The notes: generated by a model from the letters alone, not told the origin. 64,000 nt of DNA from an uncultured Clostridiaceae bacterium (GCA_948356915.1 CAOJCG010000001.1:210599-274598), one strand, 5' to 3'. Positions 12,139 through 23,377 are shown, numbered from the stretch's first letter. Translations and numbers: made by a program.

Positions 12139-14475
12139 TTATATTATTTCTAATCCTGCAAATTTTGCCATTAATCTTTTATGTCCTACTTTGTCAAAGT
12201 TTATATCTACCTTTAGGTCTTCTCCTTCACGCTCTACGTAGTTTATTGTTCCTTCTCCAAATTTCTTATGATATACCCTTTGACCAGATTTATAGTTCGA
12301 TACATCTCCTTCAGTTTTTGGCTTATTCATATTATTTAGGAAACTTTCAGCAGTTCTAAATGCAAATGAATTCTTGGTATCCACATTTTTTGCATTATTT
12401 GTGGATAACTTTGTTATACTTCCTGCTACTTCTTTATGGCTTCCTGCCACTTCATCAAATTTATATGTTTTAACTTTTCCAGCATAATTTGTTCCATAAC
12501 TCCAGCCATAGTTTGAGTCTTTAAACTCTTCTTCTTTTGAACCTTTTATTTTTTCATAGCCTTCTAATAGTTCTTCTGGAATTTCTGCTATAAACCTTGA
12601 TATTGCATTATAACTTGTTGAACCAAATATTGTTCTATGCTTTGCATTTGTTAGGTATAAGTGTTCTTTTGCTCTTGTTATTCCAACATAAAATAAACGT
12701 CTTTCTTCTTCTAATTCTTTTGGTTCTCCTAGCACTTTATATCCTGGGAATATTCCTTCTTCCATTCCTACTAAAAATACAGCTGGGAACTCTAACCCCT
12801 TTGCACTATGAAGTGTCATAAGTGTAACCATTTCTTCTGTTTCCTCTAGGTTATCTATATCAGAAGACAATGTTATTCCTTCTAGGAAATTATTTAATGT
12901 ATTTTCCGCTTCTTGCTCTTCAAATTCTATTGCTACTGTCATAAGTTCTTCTAAGTTTTGTATTCTTGTTTCTGCTTCTATAGTATTTTCAAGTTCTAAT
13001 GCTTTTGTATAACCAGATTTTTTCATTGTTTCACTTAGTAGTTCTGATACTGAAAGCTCTTCTTTTTTTGCTCTTAGCTCTTCTATTAAGTTTATGAATT
13101 CTCTTGAATTTGCAAACACTCTATTTAACTCGTATTTATCAGCTTCTTTTATTATTTCATACATGGAAATTCCTGTTTTATCTGATATTTCACTAATTTT
13201 GTCTAAACTTGTTTTTCCTATTCCACGTTTTGGCTCATTTATAATTCTTTTTAGAGATAAGTTATCTGCTGTATTTGCAATTAGTCTTAAATAGCAAAGT
13301 GCATCTTTTATTTCTTTTCTTTCGTAGAACTTAAGGCCACCTATTACTTTGTATGGAATTCCTTCTCTATTTAAAATGTCTTCTATTGCCCTTGATTGTG
13401 TGTTCATTCTGTATAACACTGCGAAATCGGAATATTTGTAGTATTCCTCTGTTTTTAAATGGTTTATTTGCTCTACAATGTACCTTGCTTCATCATATTC
13501 GTCATCACCTTGGTATATTTCTGGAAGATTTCCCTCTTCGTTTTCTGTCCATAATTTTTTATCATATTTATTTTCATTATTTTTTATAACTGCATTTGCC
13601 GCTTTTAGAATATTTCCAGTACATCTGTAGTTTTGCTCTAGTTTAATTATTGTAGTTCCTGGAAAGTCTTTTTCAAAGTTTAGTATGTTTGAAATATCTG
13701 CTCCTCGAAAACTATAAATCCCCTGGTCATTATCACCAACTACTGTTATATTCCCATATCTTGATGCTAATATTGATACTAATGTAAATTGTGCTTTGTT
13801 TGTGTCTTGGTATTCGTCTACTAATACATATTTGAATTTATCTGTATAGTATTCTAGTACATCTGAATTTTCTGTTAATATTTTTATCGTATAATTTATA
13901 ATATCATCAAAATCAATAGCATTATTTTCTTTTAAACGCTTTTGATATAATTCATATATTTCTGCTATTTTGCTTTTTCTATAGTCTCCTGCATATTTTA
14001 CACTATATGCTTTTGGCTCTAACATTTCATTTTTTGCATTACTAATTTCAGATAATACACTTCTATCTGTAAATAGCTTATCATCTATATTTAAAGATTT
14101 TAGACATTCTTTTATTAAGGTTCTTTGGTCAGATGTATCAAATATTATAAATGAAGAGTCAAACCCTATTCTATCTATAAATTTTCTTAAGATACGTACA
14201 CATATTGAGTGGAATGTACCCATCCATAAGTCTTTTGCACTATCACCTACTAACTTTTCTATTCTTTCTTTCATTTCATTTGCTGCTTTATTTGTAAATG
14301 TTATTGCTAGTATGTTCCATGGTAATACATTTTTTTCGCTCATTAAATATGCTATTTTATGTGTTAATACTTTTGTTTTACCACTTCCTGCACCTGCTAT
14401 TACTAGGCATGGACCTTCTGTTTGTAATACTGCTTCTTTTTGTTTATTATTTAATCCTTCTATTAATTCTTGCAC
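12139..14475 (-). CDS. pcrA: ATP-dependent DNA helicase PcrA/UvrD (likely GTG start at 14475; ORF open to 14562)
   Basis: GAGSGKT, VDEYQDTN, LTLHSAKGLEFPAVFLVGMEEGIFP and related motifs; RBS GAGGA upstream of GTG. Confidence 0.95.
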   Translation of the reverse strand: MQELIEGLNNKQKEAVLQTEGPCLVIAGAGSGKTKVLTHKIAYLMSEKNVLPWNILAITFTNKAANEMKERIEKLVGDSAKDLWMGTFHSICVRILRKFIDRIGFDSSFIIFDTSDQRTLIKECLKSLNIDDKLFTDRSVLSEISNAKNEMLEPKAYSVKYAGDYRKSKIAEIYELYQKRLKENNAIDFDDIINYTIKILTENSDVLEYYTDKFKYVLVDEYQDTNKAQFTLVSILASRYGNITVVGDNDQGIYSFRGADISNILNFEKDFPGTTIIKLEQNYRCTGNILKAANAVIKNNENKYDKKLWTENEEGNLPEIYQGDDEYDEARYIVEQINHLKTEEYYKYSDFAVLYRMNTQSRAIEDILNREGIPYKVIGGLKFYERKEIKDALCYLRLIANTADNLSLKRIINEPKRGIGKTSLDKISEISDKTGISMYEIIKEADKYELNRVFANSREFINLIEELRAKKEELSVSELLSETMKKSGYTKALELENTIEAETRIQNLEELMTVAIEFEEQEAENTLNNFLEGITLSSDIDNLEETEEMVTLMTLHSAKGLEFPAVFLVGMEEGIFPGYKVLGEPKELEEERRLFYVGITRAKEHLYLTNAKHRTIFGSTSYNAISRFIAEIPEELLEGYEKIKGSKEEEFKDSNYGWSYGTNYAGKVKTYKFDEVAGSHKEVAGSITKLSTNNAKNVDTKNSFAFRTAESFLNNMNKPKTEGDVSNYKSGQRVYHKKFGEGTINYVEREGEDLKVDINFDKVGHKRLMAKFAGLEII

Positions 14476-14744
14476 TTTTATTTCCTCTTTTCTATCATAT
14501 GCCTCACCCCCTTTTGCCAAAGGCAAAGCACATCTATTTATTTTCCATTTTCTATAATTCATAGTCTATACTATTTTCTACTAGTTGTCTAGCGAACATT
14601 TCAAAAAAGCTTTAAAGTTTTTTTGAAATGTTTTTATACAAATTTTTTTAGTACATGTTAAATTATTCTTCATAACCCTTGATTTTATATATTTCTAATG
14701 TTGCTACTCTATAACTTGAAATAGTGTACTTTCTTGGTATATAA

Positions 14745-14782
14745 AAAACAAGCTATTAGATATAACTCTAAAAGCTTGTTTT
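14745..14782. terminator. Hairpin AAAACAAGCT...AGCTTGTTTT
   Basis: Inverted repeat with T-rich tail. Confidence 0.6.
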
Positions 14783-14793
14783 CTTATTACTTA

Positions 14794-15693
14794 TTAAAAA
14801 CAGTTATATGTTTTTTTCATTCCTTCTAATAAACTCGTATACCTTATGCCTAATTCCTTTTCTGCTCTAGTTCCAACATATAATTCGTTTTCTTCTTGTG
14901 TCACTGGAAATGGTAAGTATACTTTTTTCTCTTTTGCTTCATTCAATGCTTGTTGCACACTTATTGGCTCAAGTGTTACTGGTATTTCTGCAATTTCAGT
15001 TAAAGTATTCATAATATTTGCATAGTTAATAGCTTCTGAACATATGTTATATGCATGAGATGGTGTTTTTCCACATGCTAGTAATGTTGCTTGTGCGACA
15101 TCTTTAACATAAACCATCTGGAATTTAGCTTTAGCGTCTTCTGGGTATTTTATAGTTATGCCATATAATACCATTTTAATAAAGTTCTCCAGCCTTTTTG
15201 TATAGTCATTTGGTCCATATATAATAGATGGTCTAATTATCGTATAGTCTATTCCTTTTTTATTACATATTTCTACTAGCTCCTTTTCTAAACAAATTTT
15301 TTTATAGATATACTCTCCCTTTTCTCCGCTATATCGCGTTTTAGATATGGGGGTATTTTCATCTTTTATGTACCCTACTTGCCTTTCATACACATCAACT
15401 GTACTTATAAAAACGTACTTATTAGTTAACTTTGGCAATCCCTTCATGTTTTCTAAAATTAATTTGATATCTCCTTGGTCATATGCACAAAAATCTACTA
15501 TTGCATCATAATATTGTGCTGGTATACTTTGTAGAGCACTTGCATCTTTTCTGTCTACCTGAAACTCTGTTACACCATACCGCTTCATAGAAAATGTTCC
15601 TCTGTTAATTAATGTTAGTTCATGCTCTTTACTTGCAATAAGTGTAAATGCTCCTCCTAAAAAATAACTTCCACCAATTACTAAAATCTTCAT
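14794..15693 (-). CDS. NAD-dependent epimerase/dehydratase family protein
   Basis: MKILVIGGSYFLGGAF Rossmann start; extended SDR features. Confidence 0.85.
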   Translation of the reverse strand: MKILVIGGSYFLGGAFTLIASKEHELTLINRGTFSMKRYGVTEFQVDRKDASALQSIPAQYYDAIVDFCAYDQGDIKLILENMKGLPKLTNKYVFISTVDVYERQVGYIKDENTPISKTRYSGEKGEYIYKKICLEKELVEICNKKGIDYTIIRPSIIYGPNDYTKRLENFIKMVLYGITIKYPEDAKAKFQMVYVKDVAQATLLACGKTPSHAYNICSEAINYANIMNTLTEIAEIPVTLEPISVQQALNEAKEKKVYLPFPVTQEENELYVGTRAEKELGIRYTSLLEGMKKTYNCF

Positions 15694-15880
15694 ACGCTTT
15701 TTCCTCCTTTAAAACACTCGTTTTTAAGAAACCTATATTTATTAGCTTTATAAGTATATCACCATTTTGTTTGTTTTTCAATATTATGTATAACAATTTT
15801 TTTAATATTTTGTTTTCGTAGTAGTTACATATTTTGTATAATAAATTCTAAATATTTAATATTAATGATTACAATTCACA

Positions 15881-16457
15881 TTACTTTATATATATATAAT
15901 TTTTAATATTATTAAATTTAGCTTCACCTATTCCACTTACATTTTTTAAATCTTCTAATTTACTAAACTTACCATTTTCTTTTCTATATGTAATTATTCT
16001 ATTTGCCATTGCCTCTCCTATTCCTGGAAGTTTTTGTAGTTCTTCACTTGTTGCTGTATTTATATTAACTTTTAATGTTTGTTTGGTGTTTTCATCTTTT
16101 CCATTTGTACTAATATTTAAAATTTGTTCTTCTTCTTTATCATTTACACTTGGAACATATAATTTCATTCCATCTTCCAATAAATATGCTAAGTTAATTT
16201 TATTTAAGTTTGCTTCTTTAGTTGCTCCTCCTGCTTTCTCTATTGCATCAATTACTCTTGAGCCTTCTTCTAATTTTATAATTCCTTGATTTATAACTTG
16301 TCCTGTAATATGTATTACAATTTGTGTTTTTTCTTCTTCTATAATATTTGTAAAATTCATCTCTTCATTTGAAATTTCTAAATAAGTGTAGTCATCTTCC
16401 TTATTTAAATAAAAATAACTACACACCCCAATAATAATTCCCCCTATTAATCCACAT
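15881..16457 (-). CDS. comEA: ComEA-like protein (SLBB + helix-hairpin-helix); 5' end uncertain
   Basis: VHITGQVINQGIIKLEEGSRVIDAIEKAGG plus NINTATSEELQKLPGIGEAMANRIITYRKENGKF. Confidence 0.85.
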
Positions 16458-16568
16458 ATTATTATAATTTGTTTATAACTTTTAATATAAAAAACCTCCT
16501 TTTAGTATTGAATTTTCTCCTTTTTTAATATATTATATAAGCGTTATTATTACTTAAAGGAGAATGAT

Positions 16569-17871
16569 ATGAAATATTTTAAAAAACTTGTACTTATACT
16601 TTTAATTACTTTTTTGGGCTTATATACTACAAGTACATTTAGTGCTACAAATGATATAACTACGTATTCCCCATCTTGTCTTTTAATGGAAGCTAAAACT
16701 GGCAAAATAATTTATGAAAAAAATGCGCATGAAAAAATGTTTCCTGCTAGTACTACTAAAATTATGACTGCTATTCTTGCCTTAGAACATTGTGAATTAA
16801 CTGATGTTGCTACTGCTAGTTATGAGGCTGTTTTCTCAGTACCAGTTCGGTTATAGTAATGCTAATATTCAAGTTGGTGAAGAACTTACTATAAATCAAT
16901 TATTACATGTTCTTTTAATTCCTTCTGCAAATGAAGCAGGAACTATTATAGCTGAACATATTGCTGGCAGTGTGGAAAGCTTTGCTTCAATGATGAATAC
17001 AAAGGCAGCCGAACTTGGTTGTTTAAATACTAATTTTGTTAATGCTAATGGTGTTCATAATAGCAATCATTATTCTACTGCATATGACTTAAGTTTAATG
17101 GGACGTTATGCTATGCAAAATGAAACTTTTAGGCAAATTGTTGGTAAGACCGTTTATACTCTTCCTGCTACTAATAAGTATGACAAAAATGATAGAGTAT
17201 TTGGAACTACTAATACTTTATTAAAAAAAGATACTTCAGATAGAGTTGATAATTACTATTATGAATATACTACCGGAGCAAAAACTGGTTATACAAACCC
17301 TGCTAAGAGCTGTATTGTTGCTACTGCTATGAAAGATGGTATTGAATATATTGTTACTATTTTAGGTGCTGGAACTACTGGAAATGGGCTTTCTGCAAGA
17401 AATTTGGATTGTATTTCTTTATTTAATTATGCTTTTGAAAATTATACAGTTAAAACTTTGAATGAAGCAAATTCTGTTTTAAGAACTACTAAAGTAAATA
17501 AAGCAAGTAGTAGTACAAAAAATTTGAATGTTGTTGTAGAGGATGAAATATCTGTACTTATAAAAAATGACTTTGATACCATGACTATAACTCCTACAGT
17601 CCAAATAAATACTGATTTAACTGCTCCTATTTCGCAAAATACTGTTATAGGAAAGATAACTTATAATGTAGATGGAAATGAATATTCTTCTAATCTTTTA
17701 GCTGGCTTTGATGTTATAGAGTCAAATGGATTTAATACTTTTTTAACTGTTTGTTCTGTTATTTTAGTACTATTTTTATTATATAGGTTATTAAATTTAA
17801 ATAGTAGCAGTAAAAAGAGAAAGAGGAAAAAAAGAAAGTATAATAGGAGAAATGATTATTTGTATAGGTAA
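16569..17871 (+). CDS. dacF: D-alanyl-D-alanine carboxypeptidase (DacF/PBP5 family), requires +1 shift at CGG 16848-16850
   Basis: SxxK (PASTTK) lies before the shift; SAN and KTG (TGAKTGYT) after it; ...EAVFSVPV-(C)-GYSNANIQVGEELTINQ. Confidence 0.9.
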
Positions 17872-17985
17872 GTTTTATACTGTTTTTCATATGTTATAAT
17901 AAAAGGTCACAGTGGTGTCATTGCCAACGAGGTATTCCCACAAACGGTGCCCCTACAGCGTAAAATTTGATTTTTCATATACTAT

Positions 17986-18025
17986 AAAAAATAGGGCAAC
18001 TTTAATAAAAGTTCCCCTATTTTTT
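17986..18025. terminator. Bidirectional hairpin AAAATAGGGCAACTT..AAGTTCCCCTATTTTTT
   Basis: Inverted repeat between convergent genes. Confidence 0.7.
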
Positions 18026-19373
18026 ATTCATAATCTTTCCCAATTATTATTGTAAAGTCTACATTTGAATTGTTTGAGTTATTGTTTATTTTGTCTATAT
18101 TTAGTATTTCTTTTAAGTCTTCTTCTATATTTTTTGATTGCATTGTTCTATTTATTATTAAACTATTTGATGTATTGTTTGTGTTTCCTGATTTTGTTAC
18201 ATCATATCCTTCTTTAATAAGTTTTTGTTTTACTTCTTCTAGTTTTTCATTTTTTCCTGTTCCATTTAATAATTCTATTTTTATCTTTTCTTCTTTTTTA
18301 TCTTGTTCATTACTGTTTGTGTCTTCTATTGTATTTGTTACTGGCTCTTCTGGTAGTATGTCTGTAAATAACTCATCTACTATTTGCTTTGTTTGTTTTT
18401 TATTTGCAACATATATCCATATTCCATTACATTTTTGGCTTTCTCCTGGTACCATTCCAGATTTTATGTTTTCCATATTAAATTTGAATGCATATGGTAT
18501 ATAATATTTTATTGTTTCTAAAGTTAAATCTGTTTTTACATTATTGAATACTATATCTAATAAATTTAGTACTTTAGTTACATTTTCAAAACGTATTAAT
18601 TGTTTTAATGTTGCTTGTATAAATTCTCTTTGTGTTCTCATTCTTCCTAAGTCGTTGTCTCCATATTCTTCTGGGTAACTTGTCCAGTCTTGGTTATGCC
18701 TAAAACGCAATAATTGCTCTGCTTTTGCTCCATCTATTAGTTGCTCTCCTGCTTTTAAATGAATGTGTAAGTTTTGATTTGTATCATCATAGTTCATATC
18801 TATTGGTACATTGAAGGTAACTCCTCCTATAGCATCTACTATTTGTACTATGGCGTCTGTATCTACTAATACATAATTGTGTATTTTTATTCCTACTAAT
18901 TCTTCTACTCTAGTAATTGTTTCTGGTATGTTTGTACCATTTCTGTATACTGAATTCATTTTATAGCTTGCTAAATAGTTTGGTGTTGCTGAGTTTTTGT
19001 CTTTTCTTCCAACATAAGTATCTCTAGGGATTGATAACATAGAGGCTTGCTGAGTTTGAGGGTTATATGATGCTACCATTATACTATCTGTTAATTTATA
19101 ATCATCTTCATAACCACTTTCTCCTAATATTAGAACATTAATTCTTCCAACTTCTTTTAATTTTTCTGGGTCTATACCTAATGCTGTTGCTGAAAGTGGA
19201 TCATAATGGTTTTCTTCTCCTTTTGATACATGTTTACTATAATTTATTGCAAACCAAATTCCATAACCTATTATAAGTGTTAATATAATTAATAATATTA
19301 TTCTAAAAAATACTCTTACTTTGCTTCTTTTCTTTTTTTTCTTTTTATCATTTGATTTTATATCTTTTTTCAA
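18024..19373 (-). CDS. LytR-CpsA-Psr (LCP) family protein with C-terminal LytR_C domain
   Basis: LILGESG, SIPRDTYV, GGVTFNVPIDM, RFRHNQ motifs. Confidence 0.9.
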   Translation of the reverse strand: MKKDIKSNDKKKKKKRSKVRVFFRIILLIILTLIIGYGIWFAINYSKHVSKGEENHYDPLSATALGIDPEKLKEVGRINVLILGESGYEDDYKLTDSIMVASYNPQTQQASMLSIPRDTYVGRKDKNSATPNYLASYKMNSVYRNGTNIPETITRVEELVGIKIHNYVLVDTDAIVQIVDAIGGVTFNVPIDMNYDDTNQNLHIHLKAGEQLIDGAKAEQLLRFRHNQDWTSYPEEYGDNDLGRMRTQREFIQATLKQLIRFENVTKVLNLLDIVFNNVKTDLTLETIKYYIPYAFKFNMENIKSGMVPGESQKCNGIWIYVANKKQTKQIVDELFTDILPEEPVTNTIEDTNSNEQDKKEEKIKIELLNGTGKNEKLEEVKQKLIKEGYDVTKSGNTNNTSNSLIINRTMQSKNIEEDLKEILNIDKINNNSNNSNVDFTIIIGKDYE

Positions 19374-19541
19374 CTAAATTCACTCCCAATAATTATTTAC
19401 ATGATAAAAGTATAACAAATATAACAATTTTTTTCAATAATTTTGTTTAAATTTTTATTTACATATTTTGTAAACTTTTCTATATCTTATAGTATTACTA
19501 GCCTATTTTTTGATATTGGGCAAGAGTATTTTATTTCGATA

Positions 19542-20015
19542 TTATATTACTAAATATTTTCTATCTTCTTTTTCTAGTTGTTTTAGACTTTTTTCTGGAG
19601 TTGGTAAATCTTCTGTTAATGAACTATATTCTCTTTGATTAATCTCTTGTTTTCTTGTTTGAATTGCAAAATATGTTTGTGCTAGGGCTATAACTTTCTT
19701 TCTACTATCTCCATTTTGTGCTATTAAGTAGCATGCATAATGAGTTAACTTGTAATCTTTAATATTCTTAGTCTCTCCTTTTGGCATTTTGATCGTTTTG
19801 TCGGCGCAGCCAAAATGTTCAAATATACTGATACCACTGTTTTCACACGATTCCTCTGCTTTTCTTATTACATTTTCAAATTTCATCCATTCTTTGTAGC
19901 CTAATACTTGCTGTAGTTCTCTAGCATACCAATATTCAATACCATTTTCATCAAAATGCTTAATATCTTCAAAATTTTGATTACTGTAATTTTCATTTTT
20001 TTCTAGTTCATTCAT
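19542..20015 (-). CDS. BRO-N/DinD-like phage antirepressor-type protein
   Basis: WYARELQQVLGYKEW..FENVIRKAEESC..YACYLIAQNGDSRKKVIALAQTYFAIQTRKQE. Confidence 0.75.
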   Translation of the reverse strand: MNELEKNENYSNQNFEDIKHFDENGIEYWYARELQQVLGYKEWMKFENVIRKAEESCENSGISIFEHFGCADKTIKMPKGETKNIKDYKLTHYACYLIAQNGDSRKKVIALAQTYFAIQTRKQEINQREYSSLTEDLPTPEKSLKQLEKEDRKYLVI

Positions 20016-20108
20016 TTACTGTCATCTCCTTTCTTTTATGCAACGATTATATTACAATTGTAAAAAATTTACAATACTTTTGTGAAAATTTGTTCGTATT
20101 TTTAAATA

Positions 20109-20164
20109 AAATAATAGGTTCCCCTTTTAATGCATTTTGGCATAAAATAGGAACCCTATTATTT
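20109..20164. terminator. Hairpin AATAGGTTCC...GGAACCCTATT
   Basis: Inverted repeat. Confidence 0.6.
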
Positions 20165-20820
20165 TAAAAAATTATATTCATTAATATATTATTGTTATAG
20201 AAAACACTTCCTACTATTGATTTGTTAATTGCTGTAATCAAACCTGAACCTTCTATCATTGGGCTTATAAATGAAATTATTGCAAATATTATAAATATTA
20301 TTATTAATGCTTCCACTAACCCATATATAATTCCTCCAGCTTTATCAAATTGTTTTATTATTGGTAGGTCTGTTATTAATGAAGATAGTGCACTTACAAA
20401 TATTAATGCAATTCTTGCTATTATAAATAGACCAATTGCTACACCTACATTTACAGCTGTTTTTGATATTTGTTCTGCAACTTGGTTTACTACTGTTTGT
20501 TTTGTTTCATTTACTGCTACTTCTATAGATTCATTTATATGATTTACTATAGATTTTGGCAGATTGCTATCTTCCTTTACTTTTCCAGTTTCAGTAACAT
20601 CATCTGATACTATTTCTATTATCGAATTTTTTATATTATCATCTATTTTAGTATTATTTATTACAAAGTTACTTATTGGCTTAAATAATACTACTGCTAT
20701 TACTATTGCTATTACAAATGACAAAATTTTTATTACACATTTTGTTAAACCTTTTTTATATCCGAAGAATATACAAAGTAGTATTAAACCTAAAATTATT
20801 AAATCTATTATTAATGACAT
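20164..20820 (-). CDS. CvpA family membrane protein
   Basis: FFGYKKGL and TM helix pattern. Confidence 0.7.
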   Translation of the reverse strand: MSLIIDLIILGLILLCIFFGYKKGLTKCVIKILSFVIAIVIAVVLFKPISNFVINNTKIDDNIKNSIIEIVSDDVTETGKVKEDSNLPKSIVNHINESIEVAVNETKQTVVNQVAEQISKTAVNVGVAIGLFIIARIALIFVSALSSLITDLPIIKQFDKAGGIIYGLVEALIIIFIIFAIISFISPMIEGSGLITAINKSIVGSVFYNNNILMNIIF

Positions 20821-20831
20821 ATTAAAACCTC

Positions 20832-22019
20832 CTATATATCTACTATTTCTATTTTTTCCCTATATACTATTCCTGCAAAATTATTATTAATTACAACTTT
20901 TCTAATTTCTTGTTTTGAAATATATTTTTTTATTAGCCAGCCATTTGTACTTATAAAGTGTACTTCTGAGCCCATATTTACTGATATTTTATCATTATAA
21001 CTGCTTATTTCTTTTAATGCTCCATCCAAACTATATATATTTGTTTTTTTGCTATTAGTGTTTATTATTTCTATATTTGTTTGTGTACTTAATAATGATG
21101 TCTTTTCTACTACTCTAAATACATGGTTATTTAGTTCTATATCTGCAAAACTTATACGTACATTGTCTTCTACAAAATTTACTATTTTTTCATTAGCTTC
21201 ATTTTTAATAGCATATATTCCATCATTATACATACATATTAGTCTGTTTTGTTCTTGGTATTTTATATTTGTTATTAAGTTTCCATTAGGCTCCCCATAT
21301 GTATATATTATTGAGCCTTCTTCAGATGATTTTGCTTTTTGAATAGATACTATTTTTACAATAGATTGTACTTGTGTTCCTCCTGTATTAATTTCGGAAA
21401 ATGCCATGTATTGGTTATCTAATGATATGTCAGCATCCATAGCTATTGTATTTGCTAAATATGTTTTAAATAGTTCTTTTCCTGAACTGTCAAATGTTTC
21501 TATTACGGACTTATGCGTTGTTCCTGATAAAATTACTGCTACATATCCATTTTTGTTTACTTTTATTTTATCTATATTCCCCTCTAACTCGTTTTTCCAA
21601 ATAATTTCATTTCCTGAAATTAAATATATTTTGTTTTGACCTTTTTCAGCAATTAATAAAAACCTTCCATTTGAACTTGTTATTGGAGTAGATATTTCTA
21701 CTGTAAGTTCCCCATCTAGCTTTCCTAGTGAATTATAATTTTTTAAAGTATTGTTATTTAGTATTGCTATGTATTTATCGTTTGCATATATGTTATTATT
21801 TTCATTTTCATCTAAAGGAATGGAATTTGTACTATCTTCTATTACATTTTTCATTAGAACATACTTATCCATAATATCTCTAAATTGCTTGTTAACACAA
21901 TATGTAATAAATATAATTAGTAGTACCAATAAAACTGTAGCTATTATAGAAACTATCATTATTTTCTTTTTGTTTATTTTTTTTATATTTTCTCCATCAT
22001 CTATTCCAATTATTTTCAT
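20832..22019 (-). CDS. DUF5711-like membrane-anchored beta-propeller protein
   Basis: N-terminal TM, repeated beta-strand blades. Confidence 0.55.
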   Translation of the reverse strand: MKIIGIDDGENIKKINKKKIMIVSIIATVLLVLLIIFITYCVNKQFRDIMDKYVLMKNVIEDSTNSIPLDENENNNIYANDKYIAILNNNTLKNYNSLGKLDGELTVEISTPITSSNGRFLLIAEKGQNKIYLISGNEIIWKNELEGNIDKIKVNKNGYVAVILSGTTHKSVIETFDSSGKELFKTYLANTIAMDADISLDNQYMAFSEINTGGTQVQSIVKIVSIQKAKSSEEGSIIYTYGEPNGNLITNIKYQEQNRLICMYNDGIYAIKNEANEKIVNFVEDNVRISFADIELNNHVFRVVEKTSLLSTQTNIEIINTNSKKTNIYSLDGALKEISSYNDKISVNMGSEVHFISTNGWLIKKYISKQEIRKVVINNNFAGIVYREKIEIVDI

Positions 22020-22095
22020 TCAAAACTCCTAATATAAAATATCTATACTTATTTTATATCAGTTTTGTTATTTTTTTTCAAGCACTTTTACAAAA

Positions 22096-22160
22096 TTCCC
22101 ATTGGGGACGTTTCCTTTTTGGGTATCTGTCCCTTTTGGGGTTTGTGTCACTTTTTGGAA
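22096..22160. repeat. Degenerate copy of the TTCCCATTGGGGACGTTTCC...CACTTTTGGGAA repeat
   Basis: Aligns by eye to copies at 23331, 29604, 49858 and 50005. Confidence 0.7.
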
Positions 22161-22198
22161 TTAACTATCTCTTATTTACTTTATTTATTTTTCTCTGC

Positions 22199-23218
22199 CT
22201 AGGTACTTCTTTTTAATAACATAAAAATCTGTATTAAACCAAGTATTCCAAACAATGGATATAAAAGTTCAACTAACTTTGAAAAACCTATATTGGAAAC
22301 TAATATCCCTGTTACGCACATAATTAATAATATTATATTATAGCTTTTTTTATTCTTACTTACATTTCCTAAAAAACTATATCCTGTAGAAATTGCAGAT
22401 GTGAATATTGAAGCAATTATTACAAAACCATATATATATTTGAATATCCTTCCAAACTGCATTGTTATTTCTATTAATGGCATTTCTAGTTCTTGTATGA
22501 AAAATTGCCCTCTTAGAAGCAATCCATAAATGAGAAAAGCTAATATTATTACAATTATACTGCTAATTGTAGATATTTTTATTATCCCTTTTTTACTATC
22601 TATATAATTTCTCAAACTTGTTAATACTGGTATTAATAAAATGCTATTATAACTTGCATATAATATGCTATTAAATAACCAGCCTCTATTGGTTGCTTCT
22701 ATTAATATATTGCTATTTTTACTTAGCATATATGGCAAATTTTTTATTCCTAAATATATAATTAATAATATTAGAAATGGTACTAATACTTCATTTGCTT
22801 TAATTACACCTTGTATACTTTTCTTAAAAATAATATAACATATGACTACAAATAGGGTACTTGAAATATGAATTGGAATTTTATATGTTTGTTCTATATA
22901 TGCACTAAATCCTGCTATCATTATATAAAAGGAAATAAGTAAAAAAGCATTTACTATTATATTTATAAATTTATTTAATTTATGCTGTTTCCAATTTATT
23001 CTTTCTAGCAATTTATTATATGTATTAATTTCATACATTTTTGTTAATTCTAAAACCCTATATATTATAATTCCTGTTATTATACCACTTAAAATAATAC
23101 CTATTTTTCCGCATTGTCCATATTTGCCAAAGAATAAATATATTTCTCTTCCTGATGCAAACCCTGCACCTATCAAGGTTCCTATAATTACAAAAATAAC
23201 TTTTAAAATATTCTTCAA
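22199..23218 (-). CDS. YkvI-like multi-pass membrane protein
   Basis: MKNILKVIFVIIGTLIGAGFASGREIYLFFGKYG. Confidence 0.75.
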   Translation of the reverse strand: MKNILKVIFVIIGTLIGAGFASGREIYLFFGKYGQCGKIGIILSGIITGIIIYRVLELTKMYEINTYNKLLERINWKQHKLNKFINIIVNAFLLISFYIMIAGFSAYIEQTYKIPIHISSTLFVVICYIIFKKSIQGVIKANEVLVPFLILLIIYLGIKNLPYMLSKNSNILIEATNRGWLFNSILYASYNSILLIPVLTSLRNYIDSKKGIIKISTISSIIVIILAFLIYGLLLRGQFFIQELEMPLIEITMQFGRIFKYIYGFVIIASIFTSAISTGYSFLGNVSKNKKSYNIILLIMCVTGILVSNIGFSKLVELLYPLFGILGLIQIFMLLKRST

Positions 23219-23239
23219 ATCTAAGTTCTCCTTTTTTAT

Positions 23240-23325
23240 TAGAAGCTGGAGGTTGGAAGTTGGAGGTTGGATAATTGGGTAACTTCCAACCTCTGGGTTC
23301 CGATTTCCGTCTTCTGACCTCTGTA
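23240..23325. repeat. GGAGGTTGGAAGTTGGAGGTTGG...CTTCCAACCTCTGG inverted/tandem repeat
   Basis: Direct reading; related tract at 37008-37041. Confidence 0.65.
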
Positions 23326-23330
23326 TTCAA

Positions 23331-23377
23331 TTCCCAAAAGTGACAGACTTCCCATTTGAAAACGTCCCCAATGGGAA
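23331..23377. repeat. TTCCCAAAAGTGACAGACTTCCCATTTGAAAACGTCCCCAATGGGAA repeat (inverted relative to 22096 copy)
   Basis: Near-identical to 50005-50051. Confidence 0.85.

Noticed and set aside
23058-23330. 90-aa minus ORF MNTEVRRRKSEPRGWKLPNYPTSNFQPP...
   Set aside because: Translates the GGTTGGAAGTTGG repeat and out-of-frame ykvI start; no homology expected.
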